From Edwardsiella piscicida (lineage in GTDB: Bacteria; Pseudomonadota; Gammaproteobacteria; Enterobacterales; Enterobacteriaceae), in the NCBI RefSeq assembly GCF_001896205.1, contig NZ_MPNU01000001.1, positions 792,254-856,253 on the forward strand: a stretch of 64,000 bases of DNA, read 5' to 3'. The position numbers and the translations under genes were made by a program. The notes beneath the pieces are model-generated. The model did not search any database, was not told where the DNA came from, and saw nothing but the letters and a program-made list of their open reading frames with translations. Shown one piece after another: positions 37,164-47,049 of the stretch. The first letter of the stretch is position 1; each line of letters begins with the position of its first letter.

Positions 37164-37619
37164 TTAGCCTGCCATCTGCTTTTCGCGGATTTCGGCCAGG
37201 GTCTTACAATCGATGCACAGATCGGCGGTCGGACGGGCTTCCAGACGGCGGATGCCGATCTCAACGCCGCAGGATTCGCAGAAACCGAAGTCATCATCTT
37301 CGATTTTCTGCAGCGTTTTCTCGATTTTTTTGATCAGCTTGCGCTCGCGATCGCGGTTACGCAGCTCCAGGCTGAACTCTTCTTCTTGGGTCGCGCGGTC
37401 GGCGGGATCCGGGAAGTTGGCAGCCTCTTCCTGCATATGGGATACGGTACGATCCACTTCATCCCTGAGCTGGTTACGCCATGCCTCAAGAATTCGCTTA
37501 AAGTGCGCCAGCTGGGCGTCGTTCATGTACTCCTCGCCCGGCTTTTCTTGATATGGCTCCACCCCAGCAATGGCGAGAATGCTCAAGGACGACGGTTTAC
37601 GGTTTTGCCCTTCTTGCAT
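37164..37619 (-). CDS. dksA: RNA polymerase-binding transcription factor DksA
   Basis: Binds the secondary channel of RNA polymerase and works with ppGpp in the stringent response. It has 151 residues as in E. coli. The coiled-coil tip aspartates Asp71 and Asp74 lie in [13 protein letters not shown]. The zinc finger cysteines are Cys114, Cys117, Cys135 and Cys138. ATG 37619 ([19 protein letters not shown]) follows GGAGAAG; the longer upstream frame is rejected. A 195-base upstream gap to sfsA presumably holds its promoter. Confidence 0.98.
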   Translation of the reverse strand: MQEGQNRKPSSLSILAIAGVEPYQEKPGEEYMNDAQLAHFKRILEAWRNQLRDEVDRTVSHMQEEAANFPDPADRATQEEEFSLELRNRDRERKLIKKIEKTLQKIEDDDFGFCESCGVEIGIRRLEARPTADLCIDCKTLAEIREKQMAG

Positions 37620-37814
37620 GCTGCTTCTCCTAATAACACGCATTAGCGATCCCCAAACGGGGGAAAAAATCAGGCCGCTATAAATAACAGATGCGGTAGA
37701 GGTTGGCAATTATTCCTGTCTACGGCTTGACAAGGGTGTGAAGGGCGGCGTATTTAGCCGCGTTTCATCCTTTCCCACCGCGTAATGCCGACGATTTACC
37801 GCCGCGTGGCGCGC

Positions 37815-38519
37815 CTAAACCGTTACCGGCAGCGGCTGCGTGAGCCGGATGCCGGCGGGGCTTATCTGCGCGCCGTAGCAGAGAATTTCTACCCCGAGAT
37901 CGCTCGCCTGGGCCAATAGTTGCGCATAGCGGGGATCGATGTGGCGGGCCGCCCGCACATGCGTAATCCCGCTGTGCAGCACGGCGAAAAACAGCACCGC
38001 CCGCACACCGCTTTGCACCTGATGCTGCAGTTCACGCAGATGCTTTTGCCCCCGCTCGGTGACCGCATCGGGGAAGTATCCGCACGCCGCCTGCAGCAGC
38101 GTGACTGACTTCACCTCAATATAGCAGTCGGGGCGATCTTCTGCCTGTAATAACAAGTCGATGCGGCTATTTTCTGCCCCATAGCGCACTTCGCTGCGTA
38201 TTTTAGTGTAACCGGATACTTCGCCGATCTGCCGCTGTGCAATCGCCTCGTGCACCAGCGCGTTGGCGCGCAGGGTATTCACGCAGATCCAGTCTCCAGC
38301 CTGGGTATGGGTGAGCTCCCAGCTTGACGGATACTTGCGCTTAGGGTTGTCCGAGGTGGAGTACCACACCGTATCGCCCGGCGTGGCGCAGCCGGTCATC
38401 GCGCCGGTATTGGCGCAGTGCAGGGTGATGATTTGGCCGTCGGGACGGCGTACGTCGGCCAGAAAACGTTTATAGCGCTTGATCAGGATGGCGCTCTGCA
38501 GGGGAGGGGTGAACTGCAT
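37815..38519 (-). CDS. sfsA: SfsA family DNA/RNA-binding nuclease-like protein
   Basis: Protein of 234 residues, the E. coli length. It contains the conserved [16 protein letters not shown], the [13 protein letters not shown] segment and YIEVKSVTL, a PD-(D/E)xK nuclease-like core (Asp in SRIDLLL, then Glu-Val-Lys). E. coli SfsA was found as a regulator of maltose genes, but its molecular role is unsettled. It lies downstream of thpR (17-base gap) and probably shares its transcript. Confidence 0.95.
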   Translation of the reverse strand: MQFTPPLQSAILIKRYKRFLADVRRPDGQIITLHCANTGAMTGCATPGDTVWYSTSDNPKRKYPSSWELTHTQAGDWICVNTLRANALVHEAIAQRQIGEVSGYTKIRSEVRYGAENSRIDLLLQAEDRPDCYIEVKSVTLLQAACGYFPDAVTERGQKHLRELQHQVQSGVRAVLFFAVLHSGITHVRAARHIDPRYAQLLAQASDLGVEILCYGAQISPAGIRLTQPLPVTV

Positions 38520-38536
38520 GGTGGGGCTCCTGTGGG

Positions 38537-39067
38537 TTAGTCATCGCGCCGCAGGGGCCAGCTGGCCAGCGGTTGATAGCGGGTGCGTCCCTGGGACTGC
38601 TGCGAGCTGAACAGGGAAAAGTGCGTTACGTCAAACGACCAGCGAAAGGTCGCCGCGGGGATCGCGACCGCCTGATAGGCGTGACGCAGCAGCGTGATAT
38701 GCGGATGAAAGGGGAGCGGGCTCTGGTAGCAGCCGCTGCGCGCCGCCTGCGAGCGGAGCAGCTCCGCCAGCTGGATCAGTCCGCGCGGCGCCCGGCGCAT
38801 ACCCAGCCAGACCACGCCGGGGCGCGGCCACTGACCGGCGTCATCCAGCGTCAGGCTAAAGGGCGCCTGACGGATACGCCCGGCCAGCGTCTGCAGACGC
38901 TGCTGCTGTGCGCTGCCGACGTCGCCAAGAAAAGCCAGCGTCAGATGCAGGTTGGCGGCGGCGATCGGTCGTCCTGCCTGGGAAGAAAAGTGCTCGGCTC
39001 GCCACTGGATCAGCGTTTGCTGCAGCGGCGGCGGTAGCGGAATGGCAAAAAAAAGGCGTTGCTGCAT
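38537..39067 (-). CDS. thpR: RNA 2',3'-cyclic phosphodiesterase ThpR (LigT)
   Basis: 2H phosphoesterase of 176 residues, the E. coli length. The two HxTx motifs are HLTL (His41) and HITL (His123). It hydrolyses 2',3'-cyclic ends to 2'-phosphate and can reversibly ligate tRNA halves in vitro. The start [17 protein letters not shown] matches. It is divergent from hrpB, with 118 bases between the two start codons. Confidence 0.95.
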   Translation of the reverse strand: MQQRLFFAIPLPPPLQQTLIQWRAEHFSSQAGRPIAAANLHLTLAFLGDVGSAQQQRLQTLAGRIRQAPFSLTLDDAGQWPRPGVVWLGMRRAPRGLIQLAELLRSQAARSGCYQSPLPFHPHITLLRHAYQAVAIPAATFRWSFDVTHFSLFSSQQSQGRTRYQPLASWPLRRDD

Positions 39068-39185
39068 GGTGGTTTCCCGTTAAGCGCATCGCCCGATGCT
39101 ACAATGCGCGGCAGAAATTGTTAATACGCTGGGGCGAATGGCGTCGGCGCCGTTTACCCCGTCGCGAAAGAGAGTGGAGTCCACA

Positions 39186-41621
39186 GTGTCCTTATTACCC
39201 GTTGCCGCGGTGCTGCCCGATCTGCTTGCCGCCCTGCAGTCTGCCTCCCGGGTGCTGCTTAACGCCCCGACCGGGGCGGGAAAATCCACCTGGCTGCCGC
39301 TGCAGCTGCTGCAGTCTCCCTGCCTGAATGGGCGTATCGTGATGCTGGAGCCGCGGCGTTTGGCCGCGCGGACGGTGGCGCACCGGCTGGCGCAGCAGCT
39401 GGGCGAGCCGCTGGGCGCGACGGTTGGCTACCGGATGCGCGGAGAGCATCGGGTCGGTAAACATACCCGTCTGGAGGTCGTGACGGAGGGGGTTTTGACC
39501 CGCATGCTGCAGCGCGATCCGATGCTGGAAGGGGTGGCATTGGTGATCCTCGATGAGTTCCATGAGCGCAGCCTGCAGGCGGATCTGGCGCTGGCGCTGC
39601 TGCTGGATGTGCAGGCCGGGCTGCGGGACGATCTGCGGCTGCTGATTATGTCGGCGACCCTCGATGATGCCCGTCTGAAGACGCTGTTGCCCGATGCGCC
39701 GACCATTGTCTCCGCGGGGCGCAGCTATCCGGTGGTGCGTCACTATCATCCCATCTCCCCCCATGAACGCATTGAGCAGGCGGCCGCCGCCGCGGTGCTG
39801 AGCCTGATGAACCGGGAGAGCGGCTCGCTGCTGCTGTTTTTACCCGGGGTGGGCGAAATCCGCCGCTGCGCGGCGCTGCTGCAGGAGAGCGTCGCCGCGG
39901 ATACCGACATCTGTCCCTTATACGGGGCGCTGTCGCTGGCCGAGCAGCAGCTGGCCATTGCGCCGGCGCCGACGGGGCGGCGCAAAGTGGTGCTGGCGAC
40001 CAATATTGCGGAAACCAGCCTCACCATCGATGGCATTCGTCTGGTGGTCGATAGCGCGCTGGAGCGCGTCAGCCAGTTTGACGTGCGCAGCGGGCTGACG
40101 CGGCTGGTGACCCAGCGGGCGAGTCAGGCGTCGATGACCCAGCGCGCTGGGCGCGCCGGACGTCTGAGCGAGGGGATCTGCTGGCATCTGGTATCAGCTG
40201 AGCAGGCCGAGCGGGCCAGCGACTATGCCCAGGCCGAGATCCTGCGCAGCGATCTGAGCGCGCTATGGCTGGAGTTGCTCAGTTGGGGCTGCCGGGATGC
40301 CCAGCAGCTGACGTGGCTGGATGCGCCGCCGTCCGCGGCGCTGGGGGCGGCCCAGCGCCTGCTGCAACAGCTGGATGCGCTGGATCCGCAGGGGACGCTG
40401 AGTCCGCTGGGGCGAGAGATGGCTCGCACGGGCAGCGATCCGCGCCTGGCGGCGATGCTGTGCGCCGCCCGTGACGCCGGCGATGCGGCGTTGGCCTGTG
40501 CCGCCCTGCTGGCGGCGATTGTCGAGGAGCCGCCGCGTCAGGGGAGCGCCGATATGCGCCAGGCGCTCTACCATCCGCAGTCGCACTGGCGTCAGCGTGC
40601 GGCGCAGCTGGTTAAGCGTATGGGGGGGCGGACGGCGGAGGCCGATCTGGCGCAGGCGCCGCTGTGGCTGGCGCATGCCTATCCCGACCGGATCGCCGCC
40701 GCGCGCGGGCAGGATGGGCGCTATCTCCTGGCCAACGGACTGGGCGCGGCGCTGGAGGCGGACGATGCGCTGGGGCGGATGCCGGGGCTGATCGCCGCCT
40801 CGCTGCTGCAGGGAGCCTCCGGCGGCGAGTCGCGGATTCTGCTGGCGCTGCCCTGCGATCTGGCGTCGCTGGCGGCTCAGCTGCCGCACCTGGTCAGCGA
40901 AGGCACCGGCGTTGAGTGGGATGAGGCCAAAGGAACTCTGCGCGCCTGGCGTCGCGTCCAACTGGGGCGTCTGGTGCTGCGTGCGCAGCCGCTGGCCCGT
41001 CCCGATGAGGCGACGCTGGCGCAGGCGCTGTTGGAGTGGGTGCGTACGCAGGGGGTGGCCGCGCTGGGGTGGGACGAGGCGGCGACGCAGCTGCGTCTGC
41101 GTTTGATCTGTGCCCAGCGCTGGCTGCCCGAATATGCCTGGCCGGCGGTGGATGATGAGAGTCTGCTGGCGTCGCTGGCGCAGTGGCTGCTGCCCGCGCT
41201 GCACGGCGTCCGCGATCTGCGGGGGCTGCGTCAGATCGATCTGGCCGGGGCGCTGCTGCGACTGCTCGACTGGAACACGCGTCAGCGGCTGGATAGTGAG
41301 CTGCCGACTCATTACACTGTGCCGACCGGATCGCGTCTGGCGATTCGGTACTTTAGCGATAAACCGCCGGCGCTGGCGGTGCGTCTGCAGGAGATGTTCG
41401 GTGAGCGGGAGAGCCCGCGTATCGCACAGGGGCGCGTTGCGCTGGTGCTGGAGCTGTTGTCTCCGGCGCAGCGGCCGCTGCAGATCACCCGCGATCTGGC
41501 GGGATTCTGGCAGGGCGCCTATCGTGAAGTACAGAAAGAGATGAAGGGGCGCTATCCCAAGCACGTCTGGCCGGACGATCCGGCCAACGCGCAGCCGACC
41601 CGGCGCACCAAGCGACATTAA
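39186..41621 (+). CDS. hrpB: ATP-dependent RNA helicase HrpB (DExH family)
   Basis: DEAH-type helicase of 811 residues (E. coli 809). Motif I is NAPTGAGKSTW, motif II LDEFHERS, motif III MSATLDDARL, motif VI TQRAGRAGR, and the helicase-associated C-terminal domain ends in KGRYPKHVWPDDPAN. GTG 39186 (MSLLPVAAVLPDLL) corresponds to the E. coli start and has TGGAG upstream; ATG codons at 39096 and 39138 would add a foreign N-terminus. The physiological role is unclear in E. coli, and it is not essential there. mrcB follows 85 bases later, as in E. coli. Confidence 0.95.
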   Translation: MSLLPVAAVLPDLLAALQSASRVLLNAPTGAGKSTWLPLQLLQSPCLNGRIVMLEPRRLAARTVAHRLAQQLGEPLGATVGYRMRGEHRVGKHTRLEVVTEGVLTRMLQRDPMLEGVALVILDEFHERSLQADLALALLLDVQAGLRDDLRLLIMSATLDDARLKTLLPDAPTIVSAGRSYPVVRHYHPISPHERIEQAAAAAVLSLMNRESGSLLLFLPGVGEIRRCAALLQESVAADTDICPLYGALSLAEQQLAIAPAPTGRRKVVLATNIAETSLTIDGIRLVVDSALERVSQFDVRSGLTRLVTQRASQASMTQRAGRAGRLSEGICWHLVSAEQAERASDYAQAEILRSDLSALWLELLSWGCRDAQQLTWLDAPPSAALGAAQRLLQQLDALDPQGTLSPLGREMARTGSDPRLAAMLCAARDAGDAALACAALLAAIVEEPPRQGSADMRQALYHPQSHWRQRAAQLVKRMGGRTAEADLAQAPLWLAHAYPDRIAAARGQDGRYLLANGLGAALEADDALGRMPGLIAASLLQGASGGESRILLALPCDLASLAAQLPHLVSEGTGVEWDEAKGTLRAWRRVQLGRLVLRAQPLARPDEATLAQALLEWVRTQGVAALGWDEAATQLRLRLICAQRWLPEYAWPAVDDESLLASLAQWLLPALHGVRDLRGLRQIDLAGALLRLLDWNTRQRLDSELPTHYTVPTGSRLAIRYFSDKPPALAVRLQEMFGERESPRIAQGRVALVLELLSPAQRPLQITRDLAGFWQGAYREVQKEMKGRYPKHVWPDDPANAQPTRRTKRH

Positions 41622-41706
41622 TTTTCAGAGCGTTCCCCTGTTGTTAGCGGGGGACACAGGCGCATATTAGGCGGCTTAGGCCGCATTACAGCCGGAGAAA
41701 CAGGAT

Positions 41707-44190
41707 ATGTCTGGGGACGATCGCCAGCCAATCGGGCGTAAAGGTAAAAAACGGGCGGCGCAGCCGCCACGCGGAGAGCCTGCGCGCCGCCGCCGTCGTT
41801 ATGACGAGGATGACTACGACGAGGATGACCAGGCGCGTGAGGAGAGTGATGATGACGGATATGATGACGATGATGAGGGTGATGTGGCGCGCAAACAGGT
41901 AAAACGTTCCCGTCGGCGCCGCGTGCTGTGGCTGCTGTTCCGTCTGGCGCTGGTCGCGCTGATCGTCATCGGCGCCTATGGGGTCTATCTCGATCAGCAG
42001 ATCCGCAGCCGTATCGACGGTAAAGTCTGGCAGCTGCCGGCCGCCGTGTATGGCCGGATGGTCAGCCTTGAGCCGGGGATGAACTACAGCAAAAAAGAGA
42101 TGGTCAATCTGCTGGAGGGCATGCAGTACCGGGAGGTGAGCCGCATCACCCGTCCCGGCGAGTTTACCGTTTCGGGCAGCAGTATCGATATGCTGCGTCG
42201 TCCCTTTGATTTTCCTGATGGAAAAGAGGGGCAGATCCACGCTCGCCTGGTGTTTGACGCGGATGGCCTGAGCGAAATTGTCAATCTGGAGAATAAGCGC
42301 CAGTTTGGCTTTTTCCGCCTCGATCCCCGGCTGATCACGATGCTGCAGTCGCCCAACGGCGAGCAGCGTCTGTTTGTGCCGCGCAACGGCTTCCCGACGC
42401 TGCTGGTGGATACCCTGCTGGCGACGGAGGATCGCCACTTCTATCAGCATGACGGCATCAGCTTCTACTCCATTGGTCGTGCGCTGCTGGCCAACCTGAC
42501 GGCCGGCCGTACGGTGCAGGGGGGCAGTACCCTGACCCAGCAGCTGGTGAAAAACCTGTTCCTGAGCAATGAGCGTTCCCTGTGGCGCAAGCTTAACGAA
42601 GCCTATATGGCGCTGATCCTCGACTATCGCTACAGCAAGGATCGCATTCTGGAACTGTACCTCAACGAGGTGTACCTGGGGCAGAGCGGTAACGATCAGA
42701 TCCGCGGTTTCCCGCTGGCCAGCCTGTATTACTTTGGCCGCCCGGTAGAGGAGCTGAGCCTGGATCAGCAGGCGCTGCTGGTGGGCATGGTCAAGGGGGC
42801 ATCGCTGTATAACCCGTGGCGCAATCCCAAGCTGGCGCTGGAGCGGCGCAATGTGGTGCTGCACCTGCTGCTGGAGCAGAAGATCATCGATCAGGATCTG
42901 TACAACATGCTCAGCGCCCGTCCGCTCGGGGTCCAGCCCAAGGGGGGCGTCATCTCGCCTCAGCCTGCGTTTATGCAGCTGGTGCGTCAGGAGCTGCAGG
43001 CTAAGCTGGGCGATAAGGTACAGGACCTCTCCGGGGTGAAGATCTTTACCACCCTCGATCCTGTCTCGCAGGATGCGGCGGAAAAAGCCGTCGAGGCCGG
43101 TATTCCGGCGCTGCGCGCGGCGCGCCACCTCGACGATCTGGAGGCCGCCATGGTGGTGGTCGATCGCTTTAGCGGCGAGGTGCGTGCGATGGTGGGCGGC
43201 GCGCAGACCCAGTTTGCCGGCTTTAACCGCGCGATGGACGCCCGTCGTCTGATCGGCTCGCTGGCCAAGCCGCCGACCTATCTGACGGCGCTGAGTGAGC
43301 CGGTGAGCTACCGTCTGAATACCCCGCTGACGGATCAGCCGGTGTCGATCAAGCTCTCCAACGGCACCTACTGGGAGCCGAAGAACTACGATCGTCAGTA
43401 CCGTGGGCAGGTGATGCTGATGACCGCGCTGGCGCAGTCGCTCAACGTACCGACGGTGAATTTGGGCATGGCGCTGGGGCTGGATAAGATCAGTGCGACC
43501 TGGCAACAGCTGGGCGTCCCGAAAAGCGTCATTGATCCGGTTCCCGCCATGCTGCTGGGCGCGATTAACCTGACGCCGATGGAGGTGGCTCAGGCCTATC
43601 AGACCATCGCCGCCGGCGGTAATCGGGCGACGCTGTCGGCGCTGCGTTCGGTGATCGCCGAGGACGGCACCGTACTGTATCAGAGCCTGCCCCAGGCGCA
43701 GAGCGTGGTGGCTCCGCAGGCAGCATACCTGACGCTGTATGCCATGCAGCAGGGGGTGGTGAGCGGAACCTCGCGGTCGCTGTCGGGTAAGTTTGGGCGC
43801 TACCATCTGGCGGCCAAGACCGGTACCACGAACGATCTGCGCGACAGCTGGTTTGCCGGCATTGACGGGAAGGAGGTCGCGATCACCTGGGTTGGGCGCG
43901 ATAATAACGGCCCCTCCAAGTTGACCGGGGCCAGCGGTGCCCTGACCCTGTACCGCCGTTATCTGGAGAATCAGACGCCGCTGGCGCTGGATCTGGTGCC
44001 GCCGCAGGGGATCAGCATGGTAGGGATCGATGACGCCGGTAATTTCCAGTGCGGCAGCGGGCGTACCCTGCCGGTCTGGACCGACGATCCGCAGTCGCTG
44101 TGCAGTGCGCCGCCGCCGGCTGCCGCTGGCCAGGGGCAGGGCAGCGACGGTGTCGCCAGCTGGATCAAGGATATGTTTGGTCGTAACTGA
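41707..44190 (+). CDS. mrcB: Bifunctional penicillin-binding protein 1b MrcB
   Basis: Class A PBP that polymerises and cross-links peptidoglycan, anchored in the inner membrane and activated by LpoB. It has 827 residues (E. coli 844). It starts with a cytosolic acidic/basic tail (runs of Asp and Arg to about residue 72), then one membrane helix (about 74-92). The UB2H domain follows, then the glycosyltransferase domain with [10 protein letters not shown] and [12 protein letters not shown]. The transpeptidase domain has Ser518 in SLAK, SLN and KTGTTND. Family start [14 protein letters not shown]. As in E. coli, a second internal start could give a shorter form. Confidence 0.97.
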   Translation: MSGDDRQPIGRKGKKRAAQPPRGEPARRRRRYDEDDYDEDDQAREESDDDGYDDDDEGDVARKQVKRSRRRRVLWLLFRLALVALIVIGAYGVYLDQQIRSRIDGKVWQLPAAVYGRMVSLEPGMNYSKKEMVNLLEGMQYREVSRITRPGEFTVSGSSIDMLRRPFDFPDGKEGQIHARLVFDADGLSEIVNLENKRQFGFFRLDPRLITMLQSPNGEQRLFVPRNGFPTLLVDTLLATEDRHFYQHDGISFYSIGRALLANLTAGRTVQGGSTLTQQLVKNLFLSNERSLWRKLNEAYMALILDYRYSKDRILELYLNEVYLGQSGNDQIRGFPLASLYYFGRPVEELSLDQQALLVGMVKGASLYNPWRNPKLALERRNVVLHLLLEQKIIDQDLYNMLSARPLGVQPKGGVISPQPAFMQLVRQELQAKLGDKVQDLSGVKIFTTLDPVSQDAAEKAVEAGIPALRAARHLDDLEAAMVVVDRFSGEVRAMVGGAQTQFAGFNRAMDARRLIGSLAKPPTYLTALSEPVSYRLNTPLTDQPVSIKLSNGTYWEPKNYDRQYRGQVMLMTALAQSLNVPTVNLGMALGLDKISATWQQLGVPKSVIDPVPAMLLGAINLTPMEVAQAYQTIAAGGNRATLSALRSVIAEDGTVLYQSLPQAQSVVAPQAAYLTLYAMQQGVVSGTSRSLSGKFGRYHLAAKTGTTNDLRDSWFAGIDGKEVAITWVGRDNNGPSKLTGASGALTLYRRYLENQTPLALDLVPPQGISMVGIDDAGNFQCGSGRTLPVWTDDPQSLCSAPPPAAAGQGQGSDGVASWIKDMFGRN

Positions 44191-44218
44191 GCCGGATAGC
44201 ACAAGAGCATAAGAGCAT

Positions 44219-44246
44219 AAGGCCTCCCGCGGGAGGCCTTGTTTAT
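44219..44246 (+). terminator. Terminator after mrcB
   Basis: Perfect 22-base palindrome at 44219-44240 with arms AAGGCCTCCCG / CGGGAGGCCTT, followed by GTTTAT. It lies between convergent mrcB and the porin gene. Confidence 0.8.
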
Positions 44247-44257
44247 CATGGGCGAGA

Positions 44258-45385
44258 TTAGAAATTATACTGAATGCCGACGCCCAGCTGGTTATCGGTA
44301 TCAATGTTGTTATAGCCGCTGAACTCGTTATCTTTCAGCAGATTCACCTTATATTCTATATAGGTCACCATGTTTTTGTTCAGCGCAAACTCGGTGCCGA
44401 TGCTGATGTAGTTGACCAGATCGCCAGACGCATTTTTCTGCGCTGCGTTGTCGCTATCCAGATTGAGGCCGCGCGACAGCACATAGCCCAGAGAGGGGCG
44501 CAGGCCGAAGTCGAACTGGTACTGGGCCACCGCCTCAATGTTCTGGGTCTTCTTCGCGATCAGGCTATTTTTGTTGAAGGGGGTCATATTGCGGGTTTCC
44601 GCGTACATGGCCGCCAGGTAGATATTATTCGCATCGTATTTGGCCGCGATGGTCCAAGCCTCGGCGTGCTCGCCCCTTGCGCCGCCCTGGGTTCCCGATG
44701 CCTGGGCCGTGGTGCGATCGGAGCTGCTATAGCCCGCCGCCAGACCGATGCCGAAGGGCAGTTCATAGGTGGCGGCGATCCCGGCGCCATCGCCGTTGTC
44801 GCGCCGCACAGAGGCGTCGCCGCGGTTGCCGGTGCCGCTCTGAATATCGTTGTCTTTAATCGTCCCCTCGTTCTTGCCCTGGTACTGCAGGGTGATATTC
44901 AGCCCCTCGATCTGACCGAAGAAGTCGCGGTTGCGGTAGGTGAGCAGGTTATTGGCGCGCCCGGTCATGTAGTTATCGGTCATGGCATAGGAGTCGCCGC
45001 CGTAGACCGGGAATACGTCGGTCAAGTTCTCTACATCTTTGAGTACGCCGTTATTGCGGCCATAGTCCAGCGAGCCAAACTGGGCGATATTCAGTCCCAC
45101 GAAGCCCAGACGGGTATAGCTTTCGGGTTCGCCTTCGTGGCGGCTGGCTTTCGCCTGGAATTCCCAACGGGCATAGCCCGTCAGCATCGTGTTAATCTGG
45201 GTCTCCCCCTTAAAGCCGATACGCGCATAGCTGTCATCTCCCGCGCCGTCACCGGAGTAGAACTCTCCGGCGAGGCGGCCATAGATATCGACCTTATTGC
45301 CATTTTTATTATAAACCTCAGCCCCATGGGCCACGCCCGCCGCCAGTAATGCCGGAATAACCACTGCAAGGTATTTATATTTCAT
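44258..45385 (-). CDS. General porin of the OmpC/OmpF/PhoE family
   Basis: Outer membrane trimeric 16-strand beta-barrel porin, 375 residues. It has a signal peptide MKYKYLAVVIPALLAAGVAHG cut before AEVYNKNG, the conserved N-terminal strand NKVDIYGRLAGEFYS, and the constriction-loop region around VFPVYGGDSYAMTDNYMTGRANN. The C-terminal strand ends in phenylalanine (VGIQYNF), as BAM substrates do. AAGGA stands seven bases before ATG. I cannot decide which E. coli paralogue it corresponds to. It takes the place next to mrcB held by fhuA in E. coli. A long AT-rich upstream region suggests heavy regulation. Confidence 0.93.
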   Translation of the reverse strand: MKYKYLAVVIPALLAAGVAHGAEVYNKNGNKVDIYGRLAGEFYSGDGAGDDSYARIGFKGETQINTMLTGYARWEFQAKASRHEGEPESYTRLGFVGLNIAQFGSLDYGRNNGVLKDVENLTDVFPVYGGDSYAMTDNYMTGRANNLLTYRNRDFFGQIEGLNITLQYQGKNEGTIKDNDIQSGTGNRGDASVRRDNGDGAGIAATYELPFGIGLAAGYSSSDRTTAQASGTQGGARGEHAEAWTIAAKYDANNIYLAAMYAETRNMTPFNKNSLIAKKTQNIEAVAQYQFDFGLRPSLGYVLSRGLNLDSDNAAQKNASGDLVNYISIGTEFALNKNMVTYIEYKVNLLKDNEFSGYNNIDTDNQLGVGIQYNF

Positions 45386-45981
45386 ATCTTATCCTTGATG
45401 AATAATAATTATTTTAAATGGATGGTTAATGAGGGTGTTATAACCAAGGGCAGGATAATCGCCGGACACCAAAAATGGCACGATGACTCACTTCAATCTT
45501 ATTGCATAATGTAATTTATATGCCTGTGGCTCTGGGGGTATCTATTTATTGTATTGATTTAAATTCGAATGGATTTATTTTATTGATTGTTTTGTCGCGG
45601 CGGCGTGGGGGTGGCCGCCCAGTCGATAGGGATGTTTCGCTGATGGCGCGGCTAAAATAGGGATGGTTATTTTTTGGTGAATGCTATTTTTGAATGAATT
45701 AATTATATAAATATTTAAATATCAAAATTAGGTTTTAGTCATTGCGTATATATTACCATGGTTTTTGCTATTAATGAAAATAATGGATTGATTGATGATG
45801 TTATACTTTATTTTGCCGCATTTTTTGGTGATAAATTTTGAGTAATGCTTAAATGTGGCGTTTATATTTTATCTCTGTCGATGATTAAAATTCTGGTGAA
45901 TATATTTAAGTTTACATTTTGTTACAATGGTGCGCAGGCGTTCGCCGGGAAGCGGGTGATCTTCCCGGCAGGCGCTATGCC
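45386..45981. other. AT-rich 596-base region upstream of the porin gene
   Basis: The most AT-rich stretch in the window, with runs such as AATTATATAAATATTTAAATA (near 45703) and many ATTT/TTAT words, in a GC-rich neighbourhood. It lies between the porin start and the DUF2076 gene stop. It holds no credible gene. By analogy with ompF/ompC it should hold OmpR sites and H-NS-type silencing DNA, but no single site can be fixed by eye. Confidence 0.7.
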
Positions 45982-46794
45982 TTAGAAAAAGGAGGAGTCG
46001 TCGTCGTCACCGCCGCCAAAGAAGCCGCCGTCCTGCGGATCGGAAAAGCCGTTATCTTGGCCAAAGCCGCCGTTATTATCCTGACGCCAGTCGGCGTTCT
46101 GCCAATCGGCATCGTTCTGACCGTTGTCCTGGCCGCTGTCCTGTGCATCGGTGTTCTGAGCGTCATTGTTCTGGGGATCATTGCCCCGATCGGCGTCGCT
46201 GTTGGCGGCCTCCGGCGCGGGGTTGTCCTCAATGATATTGACGATCTCTTCCGGACGGCTCTGGTGGAACAGGCCGGTCAGCATATTGGCCATCACCATT
46301 CCTCCGGCGACGCCGGCCGCCGTCTGCAGCGCTCCGCCCAGGAAACTGCCTGCGCGAGAGGGGGCGGCAGGCGGCTGCTGGCCATATCCAGGCGCCGGCT
46401 GGCCATAGCCGGGCTGAGCATAGTTGGCTGCGCCAGGGATCGGCTGGCTGCCCAGCGGCGTACGGGCAGGGGCCGGCGCAGCGGATGCCGCCGCATCGCC
46501 GCCGCTCTGGCTGCCACCGCCGAACAGGCCGGCGAGGAAGCCGCCGCTGCTGCGCGGCTGGCTCTGAAGCTGGCTGACCTGCTGCTGCAGCTGTTCAACC
46601 TGTTGATTGAGGCGCTTGAGCGCGGCCTCCTGGATCAGCATCGCCTGCGCCATGTAATACGGGGCGGCCGGCTGCTTGGCCAGACAGGCCTGGATCAGCC
46701 GCTGTGCGTCGGCGTCGCGGGGACCGCTGCCGGCCTCAGCCTGCTGCAGACGGGAAAAAAGACCTTCAATGATACGTTGTTCTTCAGTTTGCAT
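45982..46794 (-). CDS. DUF2076 family protein with low-complexity middle and acidic C-terminus
   Basis: Protein of 270 residues. The N-terminal helical DUF2076 segment (MQTEEQRIIEGLFSRLQQAE..AQRLIQACLAKQPAAPYYMAQAML) is followed by a coiled coil (LNQQVEQLQQQVSQLQSQ, about 80-97). A Gly/Pro/Ala/Gln linker (with YAQPGYGQPAPGYG) comes next, then a hydrophobic glycine-rich stretch (about 165-190) and an Asn/Asp/Gln-rich acidic tail ending GGGDDDDSSFF. The family is described as periplasmic ligand-binding-like or unknown; no signal peptide is seen. ATG 46794 follows GAGG, and the longer frame is rejected. No partner gene is adjacent. Confidence 0.82.
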   Translation of the reverse strand: MQTEEQRIIEGLFSRLQQAEAGSGPRDADAQRLIQACLAKQPAAPYYMAQAMLIQEAALKRLNQQVEQLQQQVSQLQSQPRSSGGFLAGLFGGGSQSGGDAAASAAPAPARTPLGSQPIPGAANYAQPGYGQPAPGYGQQPPAAPSRAGSFLGGALQTAAGVAGGMVMANMLTGLFHQSRPEEIVNIIEDNPAPEAANSDADRGNDPQNNDAQNTDAQDSGQDNGQNDADWQNADWRQDNNGGFGQDNGFSDPQDGGFFGGGDDDDSSFF

Positions 46795-47049
46795 ACTCTG
46801 CCTCAACACAGCGCCCGCCGTAGCGGGGTCGATAACGTTGGTGACCGGTAAAGCGGACAGGGGGCGAACAAAAACCTCCCGGCGGATCCGGGCGGTATTG
46901 CAGCGCACCGTGCTCAGGGGCGAACGGCCGCCGGCTCTCTGAGTAATGTAATGCCCAGATACAGCAACGCAATCCCTCTTTACCTAAAGCCACACTGCCT
47001 GATATTTCTCTACATTAGGATGCCCGCATCGGATACCGCGGCGGTGAGA

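Noticed and set aside
41686..44304. Very long minus-strand open frame (872 residues) opposite mrcB
   Set aside because: It lies wholly antisense to a certain gene, and its Gln/His/Arg-rich composition is that of a complementary-strand shadow.
44258..45385. Naming the porin ompC, ompF or phoE
   Set aside because: The loops are too diverged to assign to one paralogue by eye, and synteny with any of them is absent.
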